From NCBI GenBank assembly GCA_041739345.1, contig JBGSNZ010000024.1, positions 40,345-104,344 of the forward strand: a DNA stretch of 64,000 nucleotides, given 5' to 3'. Each line of letters starts with the position of its first letter. The stretch's first letter is position 1. Of the stretch, positions 9,625 through 18,055 are shown piece by piece. The notes beneath the pieces are model-generated. The model was not told the origin of the DNA and searched no databases. It worked only from the letters and a program-made list of their open reading frames with translations. A program made the position numbers and the translations under genes. This DNA comes from DIGJ01 sp041739345. GTDB lineage: Bacteria; Bacillota; Clostridia; Lachnospirales; Lachnospiraceae.

Positions 9625-10845
9625 ATGATTTACTGTAGCAAAGAAAGAATGGAAGAAAAGATTAATACATTTGCTCGGTTTGGCGATACTGGACGGGGTG
9701 GGATTACCCGACTTTCCTTATCACCAGTAGCGTTAGAAGCGAGACAAGAACTTTTGAATCGCTGTGAAAACCTGGGTATGGATATAAAGATGGATGATAT
9801 GGCAAATATATATGCAACATTAAAAGGAGAGGAAGGTCTTCCAGCTATATTAATGGGATCTCATTTGGATTCGGTTGTTAAAGGGGGCAATTATGATGGA
9901 ATTCTTGGAGTTTTAACGGCGCTTGAAGTAATCGAGACCATTGTAATCGAAAAGATAAAACATAGACATCCAATTACAATGGTTGTTTGGACCAATGAAG
10001 AAGGTGCAAGATTTGATCCTGCCATGATGTCTTCCGGAGTAGTTTGTCAAAAATTTGATAAAGAAAAAATGTTAAAGTCTATGGATACAGATGGTATTTC
10101 CTTTGAAGAAGCACTGGAGAAAAGCGGATATAAGGGATCAGTTGCGAATCGAATGAAACCAAAAGAAAGTTTGGCTTTCTTAGAGCTACATATTGAACAA
10201 GGACCTGTTCTTGAGGCACAGAAGAAAGATATTGGTATAGTCGAAGGTGTTTGCGGAATGGTGAATTATGAAATTTCTTGCTATGGACAAGCAGATCATG
10301 CAGGCACAACACCAATGAAATATCGAAGGGATGCTTTGTATGCGGCAACCAAGGTGATTCAGTATCTTCATGACGAATTGGATTGTTTGGATGATAAGTT
10401 AGTATATACGACAGGAAGAATATTGGCTTTCCCTAATATTCATACTATTATTCCGGATGAAGTTCGATTTACTTTAGATGCTAGACATCAGGATGCGAAA
10501 GTAATTGAGCAAGTAGTTGAAATAATAAATCGTGTACCGAAAGAAGTGGTAGGTTGCCAGGTTATATACCAAGAACTTTGGTCTAGAAAAACAGTGATCT
10601 TTCACAAACCATATGTGGATTTTGTAGAGAAAAATGCCAAAAAATGTGGATACTCATCAATGCGTATGTATAGTGGGCCGGGACATGATGCACAATTTGT
10701 AAGCGATATAGTTCCGACTACAATGATTTTTGTTCCAAGTGTAAAGGGACATAGTCATTGTGAAAAGGAGTTTACTCCGATGGAGAATTGTTGGAAAGGC
10801 GCCAACATAATGTTAAAGACTGCGCTTGATATTGATTTACTGTAG
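9625..10845 (+). CDS. Zn-dependent amidase, N-carbamoyl-amino-acid hydrolase / allantoate amidohydrolase family (M20)
   Basis: This 406-residue cytoplasmic metallohydrolase removes carbamoyl or ureido groups from amino-acid-like substrates. The metal-binding motifs of the family are present in order: GSHLDSV (first His), GNYDGILG (bridging Asp), TNEEGARF (Glu pair), HIEQGPVLE and, near the end, GPGHDAQF and the terminal metal His in SHCEKEF. The dimerisation domain has GQADHAGTTPM. Length fits the family. A clear AAGGAG site precedes the ATG. No purine or hydantoin genes lie nearby, so N-carbamoyl-L-amino acid hydrolase and allantoate amidohydrolase cannot be told apart from context. Confidence 0.88.
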   Translation: MIYCSKERMEEKINTFARFGDTGRGGITRLSLSPVALEARQELLNRCENLGMDIKMDDMANIYATLKGEEGLPAILMGSHLDSVVKGGNYDGILGVLTALEVIETIVIEKIKHRHPITMVVWTNEEGARFDPAMMSSGVVCQKFDKEKMLKSMDTDGISFEEALEKSGYKGSVANRMKPKESLAFLELHIEQGPVLEAQKKDIGIVEGVCGMVNYEISCYGQADHAGTTPMKYRRDALYAATKVIQYLHDELDCLDDKLVYTTGRILAFPNIHTIIPDEVRFTLDARHQDAKVIEQVVEIINRVPKEVVGCQVIYQELWSRKTVIFHKPYVDFVEKNAKKCGYSSMRMYSGPGHDAQFVSDIVPTTMIFVPSVKGHSHCEKEFTPMENCWKGANIMLKTALDIDLL

Positions 10846-10984
10846 TGACGTCAATTTGTCTACAGCAAGAAGAACGCATTTATATTAAGAAGAGATAGTA
10901 AAAAAACTTTTGCAAAATTAGTTACATTTATTTAGCGAGTTGGCATATACTGCTTATTAACAGTGAAACAAAAAGTAGATTACA

Positions 10985-11013
10985 TTGACAATACAATATT
11001 CTTACGATATAAT
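10985..11013 (+). promoter_or_regulatory. Consensus sigma-A promoter for greA-lysS
   Basis: TTGACA at 10985-10990 and TATAAT at 11008-11013 are separated by exactly 17 bases, a perfect match to the vegetative promoter, 55 bases before the greA start. Confidence 0.93.
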
Positions 11014-11067
11014 ACAAAGAATGTAAAATTGTACGAAAAGTAATAAGAGTTTATGGAGGAACAACGT

Positions 11068-11550
11068 ATGGCGGAGAAGAAGAATATTTTAACCTATGAA
11101 GGCTTGAAACAATTAGAAGAAGAATTACAAGAATTAAAGGTTAATAAAAGAAAACAGGTTGCACAGAAAATTAAAGAAGCAAGAGAGCAAGGGGACTTGT
11201 CGGAAAATGCTGAATATGATGCAGCCAAAGATGAACAGCGTGATATTGAAGCTAGAATTGAAGAGATTGATAAAATCCTTAAAAATGCTGAAGTAGTAGT
11301 AGAAGAAGACGTTGATGTTAATAGAATAAATATTGGATGTAAAGTAATCATTAAAGATTTAGAGTTTGGTGATGAATTAGAATACAAAATTGTTGGTTCA
11401 ACCGAAGCAAACAGCTTGAAGGGAAAAATCTCAAATGAATCTCCAGTAGGAAAAGCATTAATAGGGGCTAAAAAAGGAGCCGTTATTGCTGTTGAAACGC
11501 AGGCAGGAGAAATTAAGTATAAAATCTTAGAAATTCAAAAATCTAACTAA
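11068..11550 (+). CDS. greA: Transcription elongation factor GreA
   Basis: GreA rescues backtracked RNA polymerase by stimulating transcript cleavage. The protein is 160 residues, the usual size. It has the N-terminal coiled-coil hairpin (about residues 10-75, with the acidic tip region GDLSENAEYDAAKDEQ) and the C-terminal FKBP-like domain (SPVGKALIGAKKGAVI). I placed the start at ATG 11068 because GGAGGA at 11055-11060 lies 7 bases upstream; the in-frame ATG at 11053 overlaps that site and would add five residues. It is driven by a perfect promoter and is followed 21 bases later by lysS, so the two probably share a transcript. Confidence 0.96.
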   Translation: MAEKKNILTYEGLKQLEEELQELKVNKRKQVAQKIKEAREQGDLSENAEYDAAKDEQRDIEARIEEIDKILKNAEVVVEEDVDVNRINIGCKVIIKDLEFGDELEYKIVGSTEANSLKGKISNESPVGKALIGAKKGAVIAVETQAGEIKYKILEIQKSN

Positions 11551-11571
11551 AGCAAAAAAGGAGTGTTTACG

Positions 11572-13080
11572 TTGGCTGAAAATAATCAACAAAATAATCA
11601 ACAAACTGAGCAACAAGTAGATATCAACGAATTACTTAAAGTTCGTCATAATAAATTAGCAGAACTCAAAGAACAGGGAAAAGATCCTTTTCAAATCATG
11701 AAATATGATGTGACTCATCATACCACACAAGTAAAAGAAAATTTTGAAAGCCTAGAAGGAAAGAGCGTATCGGTAGCGGGTCGAGTTATGTCGAAACGTG
11801 TTATGGGTAAAGCATCTTTTTGTAATATCGCGGACAAACTTGGAAATATCCAAAGTTATGTTGCAAGAGATTCCATAGGTGAAGAATCATATAAAGATTT
11901 CAAAAAAATGGATGTTGGTGATATTGTAGCAATCAAAGGTGAAGTCTTCAAAACAAAGACAGAAGAAATTTCGATTCATGCCTCCGAAGTTACTTTGTTA
12001 AGTAAGAGTTTGCAGATATTACCTGAAAAATTTCACGGCTTAAAAGATACCGATGTGCGTTATAGACAACGTTACATTGATTTGATTGTAAATCCAGAAG
12101 TAAAAGATACGTTTATCAAACGTTCTGCTATTATAAAAGAAATCCGTAATTATTTAGATAACCAAGGGTTTATGGAAGTAGAGACTCCTACTTTAGTACC
12201 GATGGCAGGTGGTGCTGCGGCAAGACCATTTACGACGCATCACAATTCATTGGATGAAGATCTTAACTTACGAATTTCATTGGAATTATACTTAAAGAGA
12301 TTAATAGTAGGTGGACTTGAGAGAGTATACGAAGTTGGACGAGTATTTCGTAACGAAGGGTTATCCGTTCGTCATAACCCAGAATTTACTCTTTTAGAGA
12401 TTTACCAAGCATATACCGATTATTATGGAATGATGGATTTATCAGAAGGTATTTTCCGTACGGTAGCGCAAAATGTACTTGGTACCACAAAGATAAGTTA
12501 CGGTGGCGTAGATATTGATCTTGGAAAGCCATTTGAACGTATCACTATGGTAGATGCCGTTAAAAAATATGCGGATGTTGATTTTAATGAGATCAAGACG
12601 TTAGATGAGGCAAGAAAAGCTGCAAAAGAGCATCATGTTAAATATGAAGAAAGACATAAATTTGGTGAAATTATCAATTTATTCTTCGAAGAATTTTGCG
12701 AGGAACATTTGGTGCAACCAACCTTTATTATGGATCATCCAACGGATATTTCTCCTCTTGCTAAGAAAAAACCAGAAAATCCAGATTTTACGGAACGTTT
12801 TGAGTTATTTATTACAAAGAGAGAAATGGCAAATGCTTTCTCTGAGTTAAATGATCCAATTGATCAGAAAGAGCGTTTTATGGCACAGGAAGAACAGTTT
12901 GCTGCTGGTGATGAAGAAGCACAGCATTTGGACGAAGACTTTATTTGTGCATTGGAATATGGTATGCCACCTACTGGCGGAATCGGTATCGGTATAGACC
13001 GTTTAGTTATGCTGATGACAGATTCAGCTGCGATAAGAGATGTACTTTTATTTCCGACGATGAAGAGATTAGAGAAATAA
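11572..13080 (+). CDS. lysS: Lysyl-tRNA synthetase, class II
   Basis: LysS charges tRNA-Lys. The 502-residue protein has an N-terminal OB-fold anticodon domain (about residues 55-165, with VAGRVMSKR) and the class II core. Motif 2 is FRNEGLSVRHNPEFT and motif 3 is GIGIDRLVMLM, and the ending VLLFPTMK is typical of LysS. The in-frame GTG at 11563 overlaps the ribosome site AAGGAG (11558-11563) and cannot be used, so the start is TTG at 11572, 8 bases downstream of that site. The gene follows greA closely. A strong terminator ends the unit. Confidence 0.96.
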   Translation: MAENNQQNNQQTEQQVDINELLKVRHNKLAELKEQGKDPFQIMKYDVTHHTTQVKENFESLEGKSVSVAGRVMSKRVMGKASFCNIADKLGNIQSYVARDSIGEESYKDFKKMDVGDIVAIKGEVFKTKTEEISIHASEVTLLSKSLQILPEKFHGLKDTDVRYRQRYIDLIVNPEVKDTFIKRSAIIKEIRNYLDNQGFMEVETPTLVPMAGGAAARPFTTHHNSLDEDLNLRISLELYLKRLIVGGLERVYEVGRVFRNEGLSVRHNPEFTLLEIYQAYTDYYGMMDLSEGIFRTVAQNVLGTTKISYGGVDIDLGKPFERITMVDAVKKYADVDFNEIKTLDEARKAAKEHHVKYEERHKFGEIINLFFEEFCEEHLVQPTFIMDHPTDISPLAKKKPENPDFTERFELFITKREMANAFSELNDPIDQKERFMAQEEQFAAGDEEAQHLDEDFICALEYGMPPTGGIGIGIDRLVMLMTDSAAIRDVLLFPTMKRLEK

Positions 13081-13117
13081 AGTTCTAAAGAATACAATTT
13101 AATATTTAATACTACTT

Positions 13118-13157
13118 GGACACTTTTCTAAATGTTAAGAAAGGTGTCCTTTTTTTA
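13118..13157 (+). terminator. Rho-independent terminator of greA-lysS
   Basis: A 12-bp stem (GGACACTTTTCT with AGAAAGGTGTCC, one G-U pair) has an 8-base loop and is followed by eight T residues. Confidence 0.92.
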
Positions 13158-13197
13158 TTGCTAAGAAGAATATCTATTTCTTTATCAAAAACACCCC

Positions 13198-13246
13198 CAA
13201 ACTACCCTTTTGCGGAGTGGCATTTTATGGAATAACATGATACTCT
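13198..13246 (+). promoter_or_regulatory. Shared 23-bp motif plus -10 element (copy A)
   Basis: The motif at 13198-13220 contains CTACCCTTTTG followed by CGGAGTGG. Exactly 20 bases later comes TACTCT (13241-13246), 48 bases before the ATG of the giant secreted protein. Near-identical copies occur at 29486 and 32139 with the same 20-base spacing. The motif overlaps where a -35 box would lie, and no TTGACA is present, as expected for an activator-dependent promoter. Confidence 0.75.
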
Positions 13247-13294
13247 ATTAACGATTATAGGAGAAAAGATAATAAAAAGTGAAAGGAATGTCAA

Positions 13295-16200
13295 ATGGAA
13301 TTGAAAAAAATAAAAAGAAAAAGAAGGATAGTTACTTATTGTATTATTATTTTTATAGCAACCCAGATATTACCACTACTAAATAGTTCTGTCAGCTATG
13401 CGGCATCGCTTAATACGAACCTTTTGTTAAATCCAGGGGGAGAGGAAGGTGGTAGTATAGACTATGGATGGCAGCAAACGGAGGATCTCAATAGCAATAC
13501 GAATAAACTAAATTCAGAAAATGGTGGAAGAACTGGAAAGTATCTGAGGGGATTTGCCCAAAACTATGTAGACGCATCTGTAAATAATTATCAGGATGTA
13601 GATATCAGCAGTCTGTCATCGGCTATAAGTGCAGGGAAATTAATGGTTGAGTTGTCTGGGTATTATATGAAGGCAGATATAAAAGAAAAGGATTATGTTA
13701 GGGTAAAGATCCAGCAGTTCGACGTCAACGGAAAAGAACTTGATACGAAAGAGAGTGAATGTAAGGAGAGCTGTACCATATCTTCTATAAACTGGGAGAA
13801 ATTTGAAATTATAAGCTCAGTTCAGAAGGATACGACAAAAATCAGGGTTTCTCTGATTGGTTTATTAGAATATCCTGGATACGGTAAATGGAGTTATTTT
13901 GGTTATGATGATATGTCACTTATAGTATCAGAAAACAATGATAGTGCACCAGTGGTATCACAAATAGACAATCAGACAATGGATTCTGGTGAAACCATAG
14001 GACCAATTGCATTTACTGTAACAGATTCGGATACTTCACTTAGCTCGGTTACTGCAACAGGAAGTTCATCTAATGAGGATCTAATCAGTAGTGCGGGTAT
14101 TGTTGTTATATTATCTAATGGAAATGGAACAATTACCATACCTTCTACAAGCGAAAAAACTGGAACAGCGGATATCACAGTAGCAGTTTTTGATGGTATA
14201 AAAACTACGAATATGGTATTTACTATTATTGTAATTCCGGCATATAAGCTGGGAAGTAATCTGGTACGCAATGGAGATGGCGGGTCAACGGAAGGCTGGG
14301 TTGATACGGAATCAAGAATACAGCATTGGGGAACTTTTAAAGTGACTACAGTTAATCCTGAAGGAAGTAAATATTATATGTATCAGGATATGGATATAAC
14401 TAAATTCTCCTCTATGATAAGTGCAGAAATGCTGGAATTTACTTCTTCATGTACTATTCTAAATAGTAAAGGCGAATACAAAGTAGAAGGGTATAGCAGT
14501 ACTGGAGATTTATTGTGGACATCAAATAGTGGCGCTATTTCTACTGATACCAGAATGATTAGGGTGACAGTAGGAGGATTAATGGGTGCAGAAGTGGATG
14601 ATGTCAGTGTTGTTTTATCGGTAAAAGATAAAATATCGGATATTCCGAATCAGGCAGTAAAAGCCGGAGACTCAATTACAATCCCTTTTACTGTAACTTA
14701 TGGCGGTAGTGAGGCATTATTAACCGCATCCTCTACTAATAATAATATCATATTGGATAGTTCCATTACATTCGCAGGTAGTGACTATAACCGCAATATT
14801 ACGTTTACTGCGCAAAAAAACGTATCTGGTACTTCTGATATTACAGTGAAAATAGATGGAAAATCTCCTATAACATTTACGGTTAATGTATATACAGTTC
14901 CAGAAAAGCCATCCATCACATCGGTACAAGAGGATACGAATGGATTCAGTGTAGCTTTTTCGGCTCCCGGTACGGACGGAGGAAGAAGTATTACTGGTTA
15001 TAAGGTAATATGCAGTGATGGAAAAACAGTAAATGGAGATTCCAGTCCTATAAAGGTAACAGGACTTACACCAGGAGAAAGTTATACATTTACCGTATCT
15101 GCGATAAATGAAGCAGGAGAAGGAGCTGCATCTGATAGTTCTCAAGTTGTCAAATATATAGAATCACCAAAACTAACCACAGAAGCTGTTTCTACAACTA
15201 CCAGTACTTTGGCAACAATTACCGGAAATGTTATCAGTGATGGAGGAAGTGCTATTACAGAAAGAGGAGTAGAATATAAGAAATCCTCGGACCATAGTTT
15301 TTATAATATAAAATCGGAATCTAACGGTACAGGAAGTTATACCATTAACCTGACATCACTTGAAAAGAATACACAGTATGATGTAAGGGCTTATGTGGTG
15401 AATAGTAAGGGAACTAGTTACGGTAATGAGGTACAATTTACAACTTTATCAAACACCGCTCCGGTTATTGAAGACATTACCAATCCAGCTGCCATTGAAG
15501 AAGATACTGCTACAGAAGAAATTGCTTTTACAATCAGTGATGATTCTACTTCCACTGCAAACCTTCAGGTCACAGCAACATCTGATAATACGTCGTTGGT
15601 ACCAAATAATGCAACTGCTATCGTGCTGGGTGGGACGTCATCCAAACGTACAATACAGGTGAAACCGGTTCTGAACCAGAACGGAACGGCTAATATCACG
15701 ATTAAAGTAAAGGATGAAGAAGGGGCAATATCAAGTAAAACATTTATGGTGACGGTCTCTCCGGTTAATGATGTACCAGTAGCTGACAATATTACCGTAA
15801 ATGCAACAGAAGATACAAATGCGGATGGAACATTATCCGGTACGGATATTGACAGTAGTACACTGACCTATGGGAAAGCTTCCAAGCCAGCTCACGGTTC
15901 GGTAACTGTTAATTCAGATGGAACATTCCGTTATACACCGGATAAAGATTATTATGGAGATGATTTCTTTATTTACTTTATTAGTGATGAGGTAGCAGAT
16001 TCCAAACCAGCTACGGTGACTATTCATATTGCCGGCGTAAATGATGATCCAAGTGCCGATTCACTAAACTTTACATTAGATGAGGATAGCTTGATAAAAG
16101 GAAAACTTACTGGAAAGGATGCAGAAGGAAATAATTTAACTTTTTCAAAAGTATCAGATCCGATTAACGGAAGTGTTATGATTGATTCGAATGGAAAATT

Positions 16201-17890
16201 TACTTATACTCCGACAGAAAACTATTATGGAAGTGACAGCTTTACTTATCTGGTATCGGATGGAAATCAGAAATCCTTGGCAGCCACGGTGACATTAACC
16301 GTAAACGCTATAAATGATGTACCGGTAGTAAAAAATGGTACCCTCAGTGTGACAGAAGATGTTCCGCAGAATGGGACAATGCAAGGAACAGATATAGAAA
16401 ATGATTCTCTTAGTTTTATAATAGTAAAAAAACCTACAAAGGGCTCCGTAACAATTAATGCAGACGGTACATATGTTTATACACCGCATGCAAATGCGAC
16501 AGAAAGTGATAGATTTACCTACAAAGCAAATGATGGAAAGGCAGATTCGGGTATTGCGCAGATTCAAGTAATGATAAACGGGGTAAATGATCTTCCGAAA
16601 ATATCAAATATTGAAAAAAACGTAGTAGAAAATAAAACAGTAAGCTTTACAACAGCTGATTTTACCAGTCATTTTACAGATGTAGATGAGGACCAGTTAA
16701 GTAAAATTCGAATTGAAACAATCAAAGATACACAATGTGGAGAATGGAAATATGATGATAAAGGAACTTTGAGTGAATTAACAGTCGGAAAGGAAGTAAG
16801 TCTGACTGATGTTCATAAAATAAAATTTGTATCAAAAACAGCAGGTGTGGTAAGCTTAACATGGAAAGGGTCTGATGGAACAGGCTATTCAGACCAGGCT
16901 ATGGATATAACCATAAATATTACGAAACCAGCCTCGTCCGGGGATTCGTCATCAGGAGGCGCTCCATCTGGTGAAATCCCAGCGAAAGATCCAAATAAGG
17001 ATTCTTCTAGCGCTGGAGCAAATGAAAATACGTTGAACATATCTGAGACGCAGAATGAAATCAAGGTATCTGCAATGGAATCAGGGAATGAAACAAATTC
17101 AGATTTAGTATTAAAATCTGATGTAATTGAAAAAGCGAAGACAGAAGGTAAAACCTTATCTGTAAAGGTAATGGATACAGAGAATAAGGAGGAATATACA
17201 TGGGCGTTCCAGAAAAAAGAGTTGAAATCTTCTGATGTTAAGATTGCTGATGTTAATCTGAAAATACAGGTTGATACCGTAAAAAATTATTCCGATCTGG
17301 TTCAAAAAGCAGGAAACAGTGAAATTACCGGTCTGGTTTTAAATTTTGCTCATGAGGGGGAACTACCATGTCAGGCTAGCGTTAAAATTTATGTTGGAGA
17401 TCAAGAAGGAGTAATGCCAGGAAGTAGAATTAATCTGTATCATTATAATAAGCAGACCACAAAACTGGAAGAACTTCCGTATGGTTCTGATTATTATGTT
17501 AATCAGGATGGCTATGTGACGATTCAGATTGTGCATTGTTCGGATTATGTGGTACTTAATAGCAAGGCACCTGTTAAGATGGTTACACCTTTGGAAAAGC
17601 AGATCAAAATATCAATCAAAAAAACGAATCTTAAAATTGGAAGTAGTACAAAAATCAATGTAAAGTTTCCATCAACGCTACAGGCAGTGAGTAAGATAAA
17701 AGACAAGACAAATGCTAGTGCAATTGGGGCATTAACAGTTTCTTATTCATCAACCAATGAAAAGGTAGCTGTAGTAAATAAAAATGGTAAGATAACTGCT
17801 GTTGGAAAAGGTAATACGGTAATAACGATAACGGTTAAATTATATAATGGAAAAACAAAAAATAAGAAAATAAAAATTCATGTAAAATAG
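13295..17890 (+). CDS. Giant secreted multidomain surface protein (FN3, cadherin-like and Ig-like repeats)
   Basis: This 1531-residue protein has a signal sequence (about residues 1-37) and no SLH domain or LPXTG signal. Residues about 40-210 and 318-445 resemble carbohydrate-binding beta-sandwiches (both begin with an NLLLNPGG/NLVRNGDGG-type motif). Next come FN3 domains at about 535-625 and 625-715. A tandem series of cadherin-like/VCBS-type repeats spans about 720-1210, with recurring NDVPVADN, GTLSGTDID and SDGTFRYTPDKDYYG motifs. A Ser/Gly linker, an unrecognised domain (about 1246-1420) and a Big_2-type Ig domain at the end complete it. It is probably an adhesin or polysaccharide-binding protein; no catalytic motif was seen. 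It shares its promoter motif with the regulator at 29592. Confidence 0.85.
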   Translation: MELKKIKRKRRIVTYCIIIFIATQILPLLNSSVSYAASLNTNLLLNPGGEEGGSIDYGWQQTEDLNSNTNKLNSENGGRTGKYLRGFAQNYVDASVNNYQDVDISSLSSAISAGKLMVELSGYYMKADIKEKDYVRVKIQQFDVNGKELDTKESECKESCTISSINWEKFEIISSVQKDTTKIRVSLIGLLEYPGYGKWSYFGYDDMSLIVSENNDSAPVVSQIDNQTMDSGETIGPIAFTVTDSDTSLSSVTATGSSSNEDLISSAGIVVILSNGNGTITIPSTSEKTGTADITVAVFDGIKTTNMVFTIIVIPAYKLGSNLVRNGDGGSTEGWVDTESRIQHWGTFKVTTVNPEGSKYYMYQDMDITKFSSMISAEMLEFTSSCTILNSKGEYKVEGYSSTGDLLWTSNSGAISTDTRMIRVTVGGLMGAEVDDVSVVLSVKDKISDIPNQAVKAGDSITIPFTVTYGGSEALLTASSTNNNIILDSSITFAGSDYNRNITFTAQKNVSGTSDITVKIDGKSPITFTVNVYTVPEKPSITSVQEDTNGFSVAFSAPGTDGGRSITGYKVICSDGKTVNGDSSPIKVTGLTPGESYTFTVSAINEAGEGAASDSSQVVKYIESPKLTTEAVSTTTSTLATITGNVISDGGSAITERGVEYKKSSDHSFYNIKSESNGTGSYTINLTSLEKNTQYDVRAYVVNSKGTSYGNEVQFTTLSNTAPVIEDITNPAAIEEDTATEEIAFTISDDSTSTANLQVTATSDNTSLVPNNATAIVLGGTSSKRTIQVKPVLNQNGTANITIKVKDEEGAISSKTFMVTVSPVNDVPVADNITVNATEDTNADGTLSGTDIDSSTLTYGKASKPAHGSVTVNSDGTFRYTPDKDYYGDDFFIYFISDEVADSKPATVTIHIAGVNDDPSADSLNFTLDEDSLIKGKLTGKDAEGNNLTFSKVSDPINGSVMIDSNGKFTYTPTENYYGSDSFTYLVSDGNQKSLAATVTLTVNAINDVPVVKNGTLSVTEDVPQNGTMQGTDIENDSLSFIIVKKPTKGSVTINADGTYVYTPHANATESDRFTYKANDGKADSGIAQIQVMINGVNDLPKISNIEKNVVENKTVSFTTADFTSHFTDVDEDQLSKIRIETIKDTQCGEWKYDDKGTLSELTVGKEVSLTDVHKIKFVSKTAGVVSLTWKGSDGTGYSDQAMDITINITKPASSGDSSSGGAPSGEIPAKDPNKDSSSAGANENTLNISETQNEIKVSAMESGNETNSDLVLKSDVIEKAKTEGKTLSVKVMDTENKEEYTWAFQKKELKSSDVKIADVNLKIQVDTVKNYSDLVQKAGNSEITGLVLNFAHEGELPCQASVKIYVGDQEGVMPGSRINLYHYNKQTTKLEELPYGSDYYVNQDGYVTIQIVHCSDYVVLNSKAPVKMVTPLEKQIKISIKKTNLKIGSSTKINVKFPSTLQAVSKIKDKTNASAIGALTVSYSSTNEKVAVVNKNGKITAVGKGNTVITITVKLYNGKTKNKKIKIHVK

Positions 17891-17902
17891 GGTATAAAAT
17901 AA

Positions 17903-17965
17903 GCACATTGGGATGAATGGGTGACGGACAAGACAATCACGCTTGCGCCATTGTATGAAAAGATG
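17903..17965 (+). pseudogene. Possible remnant of a surface-protein gene
   Basis: A 21-codon stretch with no start codon reads AHWDEWVTDKTITLAPLYEK. It looks like protein-coding sequence; the AHW ending of an InlB-type repeat is one possible source. A stop lies just upstream in frame. It may be a leftover from a longer surface-protein gene. Evidence is weak because the piece is so short. Confidence 0.3.
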
Positions 17966-17999
17966 CGCCTATTGATAATGAGAAGTTTTTTACATCATA

Positions 18000-18036
18000 A
18001 AGAAGAGGTGAAATCCATTGGATTTCACCTCTTCTT
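18000..18036. terminator. Bidirectional terminator between convergent genes
   Basis: A perfect 18-bp inverted repeat (arms 18000-18017 and 18019-18036) begins AAGAAG and ends CTTCTT. It lies between the giant + strand gene and the - strand GH5 gene and could serve both. Confidence 0.85.
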
Positions 18037-18055
18037 TATATTAAAATTACGTGCA

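Noticed and set aside
11563..11571. Earlier GTG start for lysS
   Set aside because: The GTG overlaps the ribosome site AAGGAG, so the TTG at 11572 is the better start.
14720..15145. 141-codon minus-strand frame inside the giant protein gene
   Set aside because: It is a composition effect of the Ser/Thr-rich plus strand; no start site or protein pattern.
15460..16920. Repeated segments in the giant gene considered as a possible CRISPR or DNA repeat array
   Set aside because: The repeats are about 270 bases, diverged and in frame, so they are protein domain repeats; no CRISPR array or cas gene was seen anywhere.
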